This document shows, in pieces, positions 35,959 to 46,032 of a stretch of 64,000 nt of DNA. Position numbers and translations under genes: made by a program. How positions within the stretch are numbered: position 1 is the stretch's first letter; each line of letters opens with the position of its first letter. The notes under the pieces were generated by a model. That model worked only from the letters and a program-made list of their open reading frames with translations. It was not told where the DNA came from and ran no database searches. Source of the DNA: Oceanobacillus piezotolerans (GTDB taxonomy: Bacteria; Bacillota; Bacilli; Bacillales; Amphibacillaceae). Where the stretch lies: contig NZ_RCHR01000003.1 of the NCBI RefSeq assembly GCF_003665065.1, positions 620,001 to 684,000 on the forward strand. Reading direction: 5' to 3'.

Positions 35959-38900
35959 ATGACACAAAAAACAATCAATAAGGCAGTAACAAAAGAGCAA
36001 ATAGCAGCAATGTATCAACTTATGAAGCAACATCATAATAAAAATGCATTGAAACTGATTGATCTATATGAAAAATTACATAAAAATGAATTTGTCATCA
36101 GCTTTGCGGGACATTTCTCAGCCGGGAAATCTTCGATGATTAATGCTGTGCTGGGGGAAGAAATATTACCAAAAAGTCCAATTCCTACTAGTGCGAATGT
36201 AGTGAAGATTAATTCAGGTAAAGGACTGGCGCGTGCCTATTTAACAACTGGGGAAACCATTGAATTTCATGAGCCATATGATATGGAAATTATTAAAGCG
36301 TATTCAAAAGATAAAGATGCCATTAAAAGGATTGAATTAAATACAAGTAAACCACTTATTCCCGCCGGTTACGCATTAATGGATACTCCAGGAATCGATG
36401 CAGCGGATGATGCCGACCGCATTATGACAGAAGGGGCACTGCATACGGTAGATTATCTTTTTTACATTATGGATTATAATCATGTCCAGTCTGAAGTCAA
36501 TCTGCAATTCTTGCGTGCGGTTCAGGAGAAAGCGATTCCGTATGCAATAATTATCAATCAAATGGATAAACATGATGAGAATGAATTATCCTTTGAGGCG
36601 TTCGAGTCAAGTATTAACCGAACCTTTGAGCAGTGGAACATTCAACCTGAAAAGATTTATTATACTTCCTTGAAGGACCCGAATATCGCTCACAATCAGC
36701 TGGAAAAAGTAAAGAGTAAACTGAAATCTTTGATGACTGGCGTGCGAGAGGTAGAGATTGCCACCCCTTTACATCAGGTGATGAAAGAACATAAGCACTA
36801 TCTTATCCAGCAATACCAAGAACAATTCGGAGAAACCGATGACAGTGATGAATCTGCAGCTATCGATAACGAATACCATGATATTGCTTCCGAATTAGAA
36901 CGGCTGGAGCAGCTGCCGAGATTATTGGAAGAGGAATTCCTTCAGGAGCTCAATCAGACCCTAAGGAATGCTTATCTTATGCCTGCAGCATTACGGGAGA
37001 GAGCAGAACAGTTCTTAGAATCACAGCAAAAAGGCTTTAAGGTCGGATTATTGGGGGCAAAGAAAAAGACGGAGGAAGAAATAGATAGACGAATAGAGGC
37101 ATTTTTGACGCCTCTCCAAGAAAGTATTGAGTCAACCGTTCAATGGAAGTTACGTGAAAGGCTGGCAGAAGTCGCTGAAAAATATGAAATAAAAGATGAA
37201 GCATCAAAGCAGCACATTCAAGAATTGGAAATCCGCTATACGAAAGAGCAGCTGCTGAAATTAGTAAAACCCGGTGCAAACCTTAATGGAGACTATGTCT
37301 TACATTACACCGATGAAATTGCAAACGATATTAAGCTGCAGTTTAAGCGGGAAGCTAGAAAGATTGTGGATGAATTACTACAGGCAATAAATAAAGAAAA
37401 CGCGGGTAAAAAGCAGGAGTATATGAGGTTAAAAGAAAGCTTCCATGAGAAGCTGGCAGAAAAGCAAAAGAGAAATGAGGGCCATGAACGTTTACAGCAG
37501 CAAATCGAACAAATGAATGAAATTCTTATTTCAAGCGATTTTGATAACACTGGTGTAATCGAAATCCAGCAGCATATTGCCGAGAGGAATGCAAAAATCA
37601 AAGAGATCGACGTTTCCACATTGAACTGGGACAAGAAAGAAAATAATCAACAGCGGGAAGAATGGACGGAACAGCAACAGAACACTGCAACTACTTCATC
37701 AGAATCAACTCTGAAAGTGCTCGATAAAACGATCCAGGAAGTAGAAGGCTTATTAGGGTTTGATTCTTTAATAGAAGATTTAAAGGAGAAGAAAACACGC
37801 CTGTCCAACCGCAATTATACGATTGCGTTATTTGGTGCATTTAGTGCTGGAAAGTCATCTTTTGCAAATGCTTTAATAGGAGAAAATGTGTTACCTGTAT
37901 CACCTAATCCTACGACAGCTACCGTGAATCGTATTTGTCCGGTAACTAAGAAACAGCCACATGGCACAGTGGTTGTTACATTAAAGGATGAGAAGTCTTT
38001 AGCAGAGGATGTTATGCAGATCACAAAGCATTTCTCTCCGCCACAAGCTGATCTAAAAGGATTGCTAGACTGGGTCGTGAAGCAGGAATTAACAAGAGAG
38101 AAATCCCTTAATCAGATGTACCGCGCATATTTAACAGCTATGATTACTGGTTATCCAGTGATGGAAGAGCATATCGGTGCATCCATCACGATTGAATTAA
38201 CTGATTTTGCAACGTATGTAACCGACGAAACGAGGGCTTGTTATATTGCTTCCATGGATTTATATTACGATTCTGCGTTAACAAGGCAAGGAATTACACT
38301 AGTGGATACGCCTGGAGCGGATTCGGTTAATGCGAGACATACGAATGTTGCCTTTGAGTATATTAAGCACGCTGATGCGATTCTATATGTTACTTATTAC
38401 AATCATGCTTTATCACGAGCGGACCGTGACTTTCTTACGCAGCTTGGAAGGGTAAAGGAATCTTTTCAATTAGATAAAATGTTCTTCATCGTGAATGCAG
38501 CTGATTTGGCTAAAAATGAGGAAGAGCTTCAATTGGTTGTATCCTATGTACAGGAGCAATTAGTGAAACTTGGTATTCGATTACCAAGGCTGTATCCATT
38601 ATCCAGTAAGCGGTCTCTCCAAGAAAAACTGGATAGCAGTACGTTAAATGCACAAATGCAGGCATTCGAAGATCGCTTTTACCAATTTATCCATCAAGAC
38701 TTAATTGCACTGACACAACAAGCAGCGATGTGGGATATAAGCCGAACCTATCATGCATTGGTACGATTAATAGAATCTCTGAATCTCGATGAAAAGGCAA
38801 AAGAAGATAGAAAGCAGGACCTGCTTCTGAAGCAGAGAAGATTGGAGGAGTTTATTAAAACTGCAAGATCCTCTATCTTTCTTGACCGGATTCATGATAA

Positions 38901-39582
38901 AATAGAAAAGCAACTCTTTTATGTATTAGAACGCCTTTCGATTCGATATCATGATATGTTTAAGGACTTTTTCAATCCTGCAACTATTACAGAATCCGGC
39001 TCAATGGGCAAGGTCCAGGTGAGAAAAGCGATGGAAGAATTAACCGATTATATTGGTTATGAGCTCCTGCAAGAATTACAGGCTGTTGCTATTCGCGTCG
39101 AGACGTTTATGCAAGAGGAGGCGCAACGTTTTTATCAACTGTTTGTTACGGAAAGCAAGCAAACCGACGAAATTTTTGAACTGTCAAATTGGAGTGCTCC
39201 TGAAATACAGACACCTGACGTTGCACGAGCATTTGATAAGCTTGATTTTTCGATTTTTGACAAGGCTGTGGTGACATTTAAAGGAACAAAATCCTTCTTT
39301 GAGAAAAATGAAAAAGAAAAAACAAAGGAGTTGTTCTTTGAGGCGCTGAAGCCTTTAGCAAAAGAATATATAGAAACTAACAGAGTGCATTTTACCAGTG
39401 AATATGGCGAGGCATGGGAATCTTTAGTTACTGGACTTAAAGGGTTCTCGGCAAATGCGATTAATAAGCTGGTAGCAAACAACATTGAAATGATGGGAAC
39501 GAATTTAGATAAGGGCGCTTTACTTGAGAAGCAAACAATGATTCGCTCTATAATAAGAGAGCTTGGAATAGAGGAAGTGTAA
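35959..39582 (+). CDS. dynA: Double-dynamin DynA (YpbR)
   Basis: Bacterial dynamin made of two fused GTPase subunits that tethers and fuses membranes and protects against phage and pore stress in B. subtilis. 1207 residues, family length about 1190. P-loops are GHFSAGKSS (51-59) and GAFSAGKSS (about 625-633); switch motifs DTPGID and DTPGAD and G4-like NQMD and NAAD follow. The rest is long helical stalk (for example 330-600). The nuclease gene starts three bases after its stop. Confidence 0.95.
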   Translation: MTQKTINKAVTKEQIAAMYQLMKQHHNKNALKLIDLYEKLHKNEFVISFAGHFSAGKSSMINAVLGEEILPKSPIPTSANVVKINSGKGLARAYLTTGETIEFHEPYDMEIIKAYSKDKDAIKRIELNTSKPLIPAGYALMDTPGIDAADDADRIMTEGALHTVDYLFYIMDYNHVQSEVNLQFLRAVQEKAIPYAIIINQMDKHDENELSFEAFESSINRTFEQWNIQPEKIYYTSLKDPNIAHNQLEKVKSKLKSLMTGVREVEIATPLHQVMKEHKHYLIQQYQEQFGETDDSDESAAIDNEYHDIASELERLEQLPRLLEEEFLQELNQTLRNAYLMPAALRERAEQFLESQQKGFKVGLLGAKKKTEEEIDRRIEAFLTPLQESIESTVQWKLRERLAEVAEKYEIKDEASKQHIQELEIRYTKEQLLKLVKPGANLNGDYVLHYTDEIANDIKLQFKREARKIVDELLQAINKENAGKKQEYMRLKESFHEKLAEKQKRNEGHERLQQQIEQMNEILISSDFDNTGVIEIQQHIAERNAKIKEIDVSTLNWDKKENNQQREEWTEQQQNTATTSSESTLKVLDKTIQEVEGLLGFDSLIEDLKEKKTRLSNRNYTIALFGAFSAGKSSFANALIGENVLPVSPNPTTATVNRICPVTKKQPHGTVVVTLKDEKSLAEDVMQITKHFSPPQADLKGLLDWVVKQELTREKSLNQMYRAYLTAMITGYPVMEEHIGASITIELTDFATYVTDETRACYIASMDLYYDSALTRQGITLVDTPGADSVNARHTNVAFEYIKHADAILYVTYYNHALSRADRDFLTQLGRVKESFQLDKMFFIVNAADLAKNEEELQLVVSYVQEQLVKLGIRLPRLYPLSSKRSLQEKLDSSTLNAQMQAFEDRFYQFIHQDLIALTQQAAMWDISRTYHALVRLIESLNLDEKAKEDRKQDLLLKQRRLEEFIKTARSSIFLDRIHDKIEKQLFYVLERLSIRYHDMFKDFFNPATITESGSMGKVQVRKAMEELTDYIGYELLQELQAVAIRVETFMQEEAQRFYQLFVTESKQTDEIFELSNWSAPEIQTPDVARAFDKLDFSIFDKAVVTFKGTKSFFEKNEKEKTKELFFEALKPLAKEYIETNRVHFTSEYGEAWESLVTGLKGFSANAINKLVANNIEMMGTNLDKGALLEKQTMIRSIIRELGIEEV

Positions 39583-39585
39583 GTT

Positions 39586-40461
39586 ATGGAAAAAAATAGA
39601 GTATTACTGGTAGACGGAATGGCGCTTTTATTTAGAGGATTTTTTGCCACTTCTTTTCGTGGAAATTTTATGCTGACAAAATCTGGTGTTCCGACAAATG
39701 GAATCTATCAGTTTATGCGTTACTTTTTAGATGCAGTGGAAACCTTTGAACCAACACATACGATTTGCTGTTGGGATATGGGGAGCAAGACATTTCGTAC
39801 GGAACTTTATCAGGATTATAAAGGGAACAGAGGAGAACCGCCTATCGAATTAATACCACAATTTGATCTGGTTAAAGAAGTAGTCGAAGCCTTTGATATG
39901 CCGAATATTGGTCTGGAGAATTTCGAAGCCGATGATTGCATTGGAACATTGGCGAAAGCTTACCGAGAAGAGCATGATGTGCTTATCTTGACAGGTGATC
40001 AGGATATGCTTCAGCTTGTGGATGATGGAATTAAGGTTGCTATAATGAAAAAGGGCACGGGGAATTATGATGTCTTTACAGTAGACAATTTCCTTGAGAA
40101 AAAAGGAATCACTCCAAGACAGGTCATTGATGTGAAAGGCTTAATGGGCGACTCTGCTGATAATTACCCTGGAGTAAAAGGAATCGGGGAGAAGACGGCT
40201 ATTAAGCTTATTCAAGAGCACGAGTCCATTGACCAGCTGCTTGAAAACCTCGATAACTTGCCAAAAGGAGTACAAACGAAGATTAAAAATAATCTTGATA
40301 TGCTCCATATGTCGAGGACTCTGGCTGAAATTAAATGCGACGTTCCTGTTCAATGTGCCATTGATGATGCTCTTTGGAATTATAATGAAGAGAAGCTATT
40401 AAAGAAATTTGACGAGATGGAATTTAATCATCTCGCCAAATTGATAAGAACTACGGTTTAA
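39586..40461 (+). CDS. ypcP: 5'-3' exonuclease / flap nuclease YpcP
   Basis: Stand-alone relative of the DNA polymerase I 5'-nuclease domain; removes RNA primers and flaps. 291 residues with metal-site blocks LVDGMALLFRGFFA, ENFEADDCIGTLAK, LTGDQDMLQLV and the helix-hairpin-helix region GLMGDSADNYPGVKGIGEKTA. Start is three bases after dynA, translationally coupled as in B. subtilis. Its last 11 bp overlap the convergent dehydrogenase gene. Confidence 0.94.
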   Translation: MEKNRVLLVDGMALLFRGFFATSFRGNFMLTKSGVPTNGIYQFMRYFLDAVETFEPTHTICCWDMGSKTFRTELYQDYKGNRGEPPIELIPQFDLVKEVVEAFDMPNIGLENFEADDCIGTLAKAYREEHDVLILTGDQDMLQLVDDGIKVAIMKKGTGNYDVFTVDNFLEKKGITPRQVIDVKGLMGDSADNYPGVKGIGEKTAIKLIQEHESIDQLLENLDNLPKGVQTKIKNNLDMLHMSRTLAEIKCDVPVQCAIDDALWNYNEEKLLKKFDEMEFNHLAKLIRTTV

Positions 40462-41584
40462 GGACCACTTTAATACAGTTATCCTTTTTCTTCTGAAATA
40501 GATTATAGCCTTTTTCCGCTTCATGAAGTGGTAAGGTATGTGTAATAATATCTGTCGGGTCAAATTTCTCCTGAACGATTTGCTGATAAAGCTCTGGCAT
40601 GTAAGCACGTGCTGGAGCTTGTCCCATTTTCAGGGTAATGTTTCTAGCGAAAAAGGGACCAAGTGGAAACATGTTGTACAGGCCACCGTAAACACCAGTA
40701 ATTTGTACAGTTCCAGCTTTTTTCACGGCTTTGGTTGCGATTTGAATAGGTCCAATGGTACCTCCCTGAAGTTTTAACTTTTGCTCCACGAATTCAAGTG
40801 GTGACTTCTTCCCGTCCATACCTACACAATCAATAACAACATCAGCTCCACCTTTGGTCAATTCCTTTAACGTTTCCCCCATGTCATCGTATTTGGTGAA
40901 ATCATAAACCTCAGATTGATTAACCTTTCTGGCATGCTCTAATCGATAGTCAAAATAATCGATGGCAATCACACGTACTGCTCCCTTTCGCCAGGCGAAT
41001 TTCTGAGCCATCAAACCTACTGGTCCACAGCCTAAAACGATAACCGTATCGCCTTCTTTTACTCCCGCATGTTCGACACTCCAATAAGCGGTTGGCAGTA
41101 CATCGGATAAAAATAACAGCTTTTCATCCTCTAGTTCACAATCCTCTGGAATGACAAATGGCGTATAATTGCCAAATGGGACCCGCAAGTATTCTGCTTG
41201 TCCTCCAGGGTAATTTCCGAACTTCTCTGTATAGCCAAAGTATCCTCCAGAGTCATAGTGAGGGTTGGCATTATCGCATTGGCTTTCAATATGATTATGA
41301 CAATACGGACAGTTGCCACAAGCGACAGTAAATGGGATAACGACCCTGTCGCCTTTTTTTACCTTCGTTACATCGGGACCAACTTCCTCCACAATGCCCA
41401 TTGGCTCATGTCCAATAATATAGTCCTTTGGAATCGGCATATTTCCTTGGTATAAATGTAAATCAGAGCCGCAGATGGCTGTTGAAGTTATTTTTATAAT
41501 GATATCATCTGCTGCTTTGATGACTGGATCTGCTACATTAGAAACCTCTACCTGGTATTTTCCTTGGTAAGTTACTGCTTTCAC
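40451..41584 (-). CDS. Zinc-dependent alcohol/formaldehyde dehydrogenase (MDR family)
   Basis: Medium-chain NAD(P)-dependent dehydrogenase, 377 residues. Catalytic zinc site: C38-type TAICGSDLHLY and GHEPMGIVEEVG; structural zinc cysteines CGNCPYCHNHIESQC; Rossmann motif VLGCGPVGLMAQ. The glutathione-independent formaldehyde dehydrogenase-like subgroup (B. subtilis YycR-like) is the closest recognised match; substrate unproven. Monocistronic and divergent from the next gene. Confidence 0.88.
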   Translation of the reverse strand: MKAVTYQGKYQVEVSNVADPVIKAADDIIIKITSTAICGSDLHLYQGNMPIPKDYIIGHEPMGIVEEVGPDVTKVKKGDRVVIPFTVACGNCPYCHNHIESQCDNANPHYDSGGYFGYTEKFGNYPGGQAEYLRVPFGNYTPFVIPEDCELEDEKLLFLSDVLPTAYWSVEHAGVKEGDTVIVLGCGPVGLMAQKFAWRKGAVRVIAIDYFDYRLEHARKVNQSEVYDFTKYDDMGETLKELTKGGADVVIDCVGMDGKKSPLEFVEQKLKLQGGTIGPIQIATKAVKKAGTVQITGVYGGLYNMFPLGPFFARNITLKMGQAPARAYMPELYQQIVQEKFDPTDIITHTLPLHEAEKGYNLFQKKKDNCIKVVLKP

Positions 41585-41715
41585 CTAATTTTCGCCTCCT
41601 ATTGTTCGTTGTCTTTAGAATTGCTTTTAACTGCAAATTTATGTATTTGGTTAGACTTTTTCCTGTTTCATCCATATACTATTTTGCAGATACAAAAAGG
41701 ATAAGGGGGAAGCAT

Positions 41716-42570
41716 ATGATTCATGTATTTGTATATGGGACATTAATGCAAGGGGAACGGAATCACCATTTGCTAAAGTCGGCGACCTGTGTCTATCGTG
41801 AAGCTTATGTTTTTGGGAAATTATTGGATACAGGATTTGGCTATCCTGCTTGGGTTTACGATAAGGATACATTTACTTATGGAGAGGTCTACGAGGTGGA
41901 CAGTTCTATACTAAAAGAATTAGATCAATTGGAAGATTACAGGGAAGGCAGAGACCATAATTTATTTGAAAGAATAAAAATAACGGCTTATAACGATAGA
42001 GATGATCACATAGATTGTTATATCTATGCCGCTGGAGAGCGGTTAATGAATTCTACAATAGAAATTCCTCATGGAAATTGGAGTGTATATAAATATTTAC
42101 AAAAGAGTACCTACTACTATTTTGCATATGGATCTTGTATGGATCATGAACGCTTTAAGGAACATGGTGTAGACGCTTATTTTCAATCCATTATTGGAAA
42201 AGGAATACTGCGGGATTATGGATTTCGTTTTTCACGGGAATCGCTTGATGGAGGAAAAGCGGATATTATTTCATCTCCAAAGGAAATCGTGGAAGGGGTT
42301 ATTTACAATGTTCCAAAGGAAGCACTGGATTATTTATACAAGAGAGAGGGAGTATTCTTTCAAAGTTATCGTCCGATTGTAGTGGAAGTAACTCTGAAAG
42401 ATGAAAAGAGGTTACGAGTAATTACTTTTACAGGAGTGGAAAAATCACAAGAAACACCTCCAACAAAACATTATGCAGAGGAGATTTTCCGAGGAGCAAG
42501 CAACATTCTCAGCGATACTTATAGACAGAAATTGCAGGAACGCATCGATAGACTGGGTACTTCTAATTAA
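41716..42570 (+). CDS. ykqA: Two-domain gamma-glutamylcyclotransferase-like protein (YkqA type)
   Basis: Tandem AIG2/GGCT-fold protein, 284 residues from ATG 41716 (ribosome site AAGGGGGA). Domain 1 opens VFVYGTLMQGERNHHLL; domain 2 opens YYFAYGSCMDHERF at about residue 135. Domain 1 has an acidic LDQLEDYREG stretch at the place of the catalytic Glu. The family cleaves gamma-glutamyl or related bonds, but the substrate here is unknown. The frame upstream of 41716 is not supported. Confidence 0.87.
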   Translation: MIHVFVYGTLMQGERNHHLLKSATCVYREAYVFGKLLDTGFGYPAWVYDKDTFTYGEVYEVDSSILKELDQLEDYREGRDHNLFERIKITAYNDRDDHIDCYIYAAGERLMNSTIEIPHGNWSVYKYLQKSTYYYFAYGSCMDHERFKEHGVDAYFQSIIGKGILRDYGFRFSRESLDGGKADIISSPKEIVEGVIYNVPKEALDYLYKREGVFFQSYRPIVVEVTLKDEKRLRVITFTGVEKSQETPPTKHYAEEIFRGASNILSDTYRQKLQERIDRLGTSN

Positions 42571-42669
42571 TAGAAACATCATGATCAAAGGGGTATAATA
42601 GTAGAAGCGATAATGATATAGCATTTCTATATGATTAATCAGAGAATGTGTTAGAAAGTAGGTATAAGA

Positions 42670-43593
42670 ATGAAAGTTGTAGACAATATATCCGATTTAA
42701 TTGGGGAAACTCCGATCGTGAAACTGAATAAAGTGGTCCCGGAAGATGCAGCAGAGGTCTATGTAAAACTGGAACTGTTTAATCCAAGTAAAAGTGTGAA
42801 AGACCGTGCGGCATTTAATATGATTCTGGAAGCTGAGCAACAAGGAGAATTAAAACCAGGAGCGACAATTATCGAACCCACAAGTGGCAATACGGGAATT
42901 GGACTTGCGATGAATGCGGCAGCACGTGGCTATAAGGCGATTTTAGTAATGCCAGATAACAGCACGATGGAAAGAAGAAATATTGTACAGGCATATGGTG
43001 CGGAAGTGGTGCTTACACCAGCAGAGGAAAAGATGCCAGGATGTATTAGAAAAGCACTCCAGCTGCAAGAGCAAATTCCAGGCAGCTTTATTCCTCAGCA
43101 GTTTGAAAATAAAGCGAATCCAGATATTCACAGGACGACAACAGCACCAGAAATTTTGGAACAAATGGATCATGACTTAGACGCCTTTGTATGTACTGCT
43201 GGAACGGGTGGAACAGTTACTGGTACGGGGGAAACACTGAAAGAGAAGTTGCCAAACCTGCATGTAGCTGTTGTAGAACCAAAGGGTTCACCAGTATTAT
43301 CTGGCGGTAAACCAGGAAAGCATATGCTTGTTGGAACGAGTCCGGGCTTTGTTCCTGACATACTAAACACGGATGTATACGATGAAATCATTCAAATTGC
43401 GGATGAAGATGCGATTGATATGCTGCGTAAACTCGCACGTACAGAAGGCATTTTCATTGGACCTTCAGGGGCTGCCGCTGTGTTTGCTGCGATACAGGTA
43501 GCAAGAAAGCTAGGAAAAGGCAAGAAGGTAGTTTGCTTGGCACCTGATTCTGGAGAGCGCTACTTAAGTATGAATCTATTTGATGAGGAGTAA
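42670..43593 (+). CDS. cysK: Cysteine synthase (O-acetylserine sulfhydrylase)
   Basis: PLP enzyme making cysteine from O-acetylserine and sulfide, 307 residues. Cofactor lysine K44 in NPSKSVKDRAA, substrate loop TSGNTGIGLA, phosphate loop GTGGTVTGTGE and C-terminal PDSGERYLS are intact. The ribosome site of the next gene lies within its last codons. No T-box or S-box was seen upstream. It could be one of several CysK paralogues. Confidence 0.93.
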   Translation: MKVVDNISDLIGETPIVKLNKVVPEDAAEVYVKLELFNPSKSVKDRAAFNMILEAEQQGELKPGATIIEPTSGNTGIGLAMNAAARGYKAILVMPDNSTMERRNIVQAYGAEVVLTPAEEKMPGCIRKALQLQEQIPGSFIPQQFENKANPDIHRTTTAPEILEQMDHDLDAFVCTAGTGGTVTGTGETLKEKLPNLHVAVVEPKGSPVLSGGKPGKHMLVGTSPGFVPDILNTDVYDEIIQIADEDAIDMLRKLARTEGIFIGPSGAAAVFAAIQVARKLGKGKKVVCLAPDSGERYLSMNLFDEE

Positions 43594-43597
43594 GTGG

Positions 43598-44272
43598 ATG
43601 ACCATATCTGAAACTTACGTTGACATAATACTTTCCCTCTTTGAGTCAAATAGAAACGAAGAAAATGCGGTACCGATGGCTAAATATATGCGCAACCGTT
43701 ATCCCTTTTTAGGGATTAAAACACCACAAAGAAGAAATCTCATGAGGCAATTTTACAAAGAGACCAATATTTTGAAACAAGCCTTTCTCCCGGAATTTGT
43801 ATGGGCATTATGGGAACTGGAGGAGCGGGAATATCAACAAGCTGCTCTAGATTACATGGATCGGATGCGTAAGAAGTTAGAACCAACCCACATGCCGCTG
43901 ATGGAGAAACTCATTACTACTAAATCCTGGTGGGACACTGTAGATGCCTTAGCCTCAAAGTCAATTGGCCATATTGCTGGAACCAATCCAGAAGTAATTC
44001 CAGACTATATAGAAAAGTGGGCAACGAGCAGCAATATGTGGCTTAATCGAACAGCGATTCTCTTTCAATTAAAATACAAAGAGACCACGGATGAAGCATT
44101 GCTCTATCGTTACATAGGCATCCATAACACCAGTAAGGAATTTTTCATCCAAAAAGCAATAGGCTGGGCACTAAGAGAATATTCAAAGACCAATCCAAAC
44201 TCGGTGCGTTGTTTTATAAATGAAAGTCAACTTGCTGCATTGAGTGTACGAGAAGGTTCTAAATATATATAA
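43598..44272 (+). CDS. DNA alkylation repair protein (AlkD-like HEAT-repeat glycosylase)
   Basis: HEAT-repeat DNA glycosylase removing N3/N7-alkylated purines. 224 residues; FLGIKTPQRRNLMRQF, FVWALWELEEREYQQAALDYM, TKSWWDTVDALASKSIG and the catalytic-region WALREYSKTNP are typical. ATG 43598 follows GAGGAGTAAG, which overlaps the cysK stop, so translation may be coupled. Confidence 0.9.
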   Translation: MTISETYVDIILSLFESNRNEENAVPMAKYMRNRYPFLGIKTPQRRNLMRQFYKETNILKQAFLPEFVWALWELEEREYQQAALDYMDRMRKKLEPTHMPLMEKLITTKSWWDTVDALASKSIGHIAGTNPEVIPDYIEKWATSSNMWLNRTAILFQLKYKETTDEALLYRYIGIHNTSKEFFIQKAIGWALREYSKTNPNSVRCFINESQLAALSVREGSKYI

Positions 44273-44276
44273 GACT

Positions 44277-44308
44277 AAAAAACTCGCTAATACAGCGAGT
44301 TTTTTTAT
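44277..44308 (+). terminator. Terminator after the alkylation repair gene
   Basis: AAAAACTCGCT / AGCGAGTTTTT stem with a small loop and seven Ts. Confidence 0.92.
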
Positions 44309-44372
44309 TAAGATATATTTTCTTTATTTTCCAAATATGGTAAATTAAGTAGAGGGGGAAGGGGGAAAAAGA

Positions 44373-44804
44373 ATGATACGCAAAGCAACAGCCGAAGATA
44401 TGGATGCACTCACATTTCTTATGGGGGAATTAGGCTATCCGACAACGAAGAAAGAAATGAGCAGGCGCTTTTATAATATAGAAGGAAGTGGCTGGTATAA
44501 CACATTAGTGGCAGAAAGGGATGGAAAAGTGGTTGGGATGATTGGAATGATGCTTGGTATGCATTATGAAAAGAATGCCAATTATGTCAGAGTCGTTGCA
44601 CTCATCGTCGAAAATAGTTACCGTAAACAAGGTATAGGTGCACAGCTATTAGATGCAGCAGAGCAATGGGGATTAGAGCACGATGCCATCACCCTTGTTT
44701 TAAATAGCGGGAATAGGAATGAACGCGAAGATGCGCACCGGTTTTATACCAATAAAGGTTTTGAGGGAAAAGCGACAGGATTTTATAAATCATTAGTGAA
44801 ATAA
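44373..44804 (+). CDS. GNAT-family N-acetyltransferase
   Basis: Acetyl-CoA-dependent acetyltransferase, 143 residues, substrate unknown. N-terminal MIRKATAEDMDALTFLM, the acetyl-CoA loop ENSYRKQGIGAQLLDAAE (Q/RxxGxG form) and the C-terminal NEREDAHRFYTNKGF are clear. Preceded by its own ribosome site GAGGGGGAAGG and by a terminator of the gene before, so independently transcribed. Confidence 0.9.
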   Translation: MIRKATAEDMDALTFLMGELGYPTTKKEMSRRFYNIEGSGWYNTLVAERDGKVVGMIGMMLGMHYEKNANYVRVVALIVENSYRKQGIGAQLLDAAEQWGLEHDAITLVLNSGNRNEREDAHRFYTNKGFEGKATGFYKSLVK

Positions 44805-44843
44805 AAGTCTGAAGTATGAACACGGTTCAGCACATAATATAAT

Positions 44844-44868
44844 AAGACGTGCAAGGTAAACACGTCTT
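44844..44868. terminator. Hairpin between convergent GNAT and acyltransferase genes
   Basis: AAGACGTG pairs with CACGTCTT around nine bases; modest T-run only. Confidence 0.6.
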
Positions 44869-44879
44869 ACTTACAAATA

Positions 44880-45917
44880 CTACATATTAACAAAAGGGGA
44901 ATTCGTGTCGAGCTCTCCTTTTACTTTTTTCACTCGCAGTTCTTCTCCTTTAAGCCATTTTTGTAAATCAATAATGAATGGAGGACGGTCTCCGCCAAGG
45001 GAATACCAAGCCTTCATTTCACGAGGGAAATAGGCAGAGGTATGCAGGGTTCCCGCCCATGCACCGTATTTTTTAGAGAATACTCCCTTGTCTGTATCGT
45101 TCATTAATCTATAGGCACTATATCCATCAGTGATTCCCTGTTGCTGTTGTTTAATTACACTTAGGCGGCTAATGGATTCGTCCATTTTATAACGATTTTC
45201 ATCTGTTAATGTATCAAAATGATTGGTACAGGCATTATCACTTCGGGTTACAACGCTTCTGGGTGACGCTTCTACAATAATCGATTTTCCAGTCTGATCC
45301 ATTATGACATAATTAAAGGAATGGCGGTGGGGAAGTTCTGTTAATAAATGGACTGCTTCTTCTATAGTTGCACAGGTTTCTAACACAAGGCGAGCAACCA
45401 TATTACAAACAAATCCATCCATCCCTTTTTTTCGATGAACAAAATTATAGCCCACTACAAGGCCTTTTTCATTCAAACCATCGGTTCTGCCAGTGATTTG
45501 CATCGTTGGCCCTAGACTTGCATAGCCTTGATCAGTTGGCTGGTAAAGCATATATCTGCCTTCATAGGTTTCTGGAGCATTATCATAATTGCGAACGAGA
45601 GAATTAGAGGTTGTTATGATCGAGCAGCCACTTCTGCCATACTCTAAGTAATATCCCCCAAACTCTTTTAAGGCCTCTTCCCAAGGCATTTGCAGAGCAT
45701 CACCTAATCCTTCCAGCTCTTCTAATATACTTGGATGAAAGGTCTGAAAAGCATCCATTGCCTTTGTGACATCTATTGTATAATTCTTTTTATTCCTGCC
45801 TGATTGCTTTCTGCGATTCGGTAGAATAGGGGATGTCCTAAGCCATTCCCCTTGTTTATATCCAAACTGATAATGATTCCCCCGAAAGGTGAACATATCG
45901 CTATATACTTGAATCAT
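44880..45917 (-). CDS. C45 peptidase / acyl-CoA:6-aminopenicillanate acyltransferase-like Ntn hydrolase
   Basis: Ntn-hydrolase-fold protein of 345 residues. The likely nucleophile is Cys in GRSGCSIITTSN (about 98), followed by LVRNYDNAPE and the long TDGLNEKGLVVGYNFVHRKKG stretch; VIMDQTGKSIIVEASP and the HTSAYFP end are also typical. Unlike fungal penicillin acyltransferase no propeptide role is obvious. Substrate unknown; amide bonds of acyl amino acids are plausible. Monocistronic. Confidence 0.82.
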   Translation of the reverse strand: MIQVYSDMFTFRGNHYQFGYKQGEWLRTSPILPNRRKQSGRNKKNYTIDVTKAMDAFQTFHPSILEELEGLGDALQMPWEEALKEFGGYYLEYGRSGCSIITTSNSLVRNYDNAPETYEGRYMLYQPTDQGYASLGPTMQITGRTDGLNEKGLVVGYNFVHRKKGMDGFVCNMVARLVLETCATIEEAVHLLTELPHRHSFNYVIMDQTGKSIIVEASPRSVVTRSDNACTNHFDTLTDENRYKMDESISRLSVIKQQQQGITDGYSAYRLMNDTDKGVFSKKYGAWAGTLHTSAYFPREMKAWYSLGGDRPPFIIDLQKWLKGEELRVKKVKGELDTNSPFVNM

Positions 45918-46032
45918 TCTTTTGCACCTCTCTTGTTGCTACTGTGATTGAAGTATATAAGATACAATAGAAAAAAGAAATGAATACGAACTATATGCTA
46001 TAATAATCGAAAAAACAGGAAAGAGTGAAAAA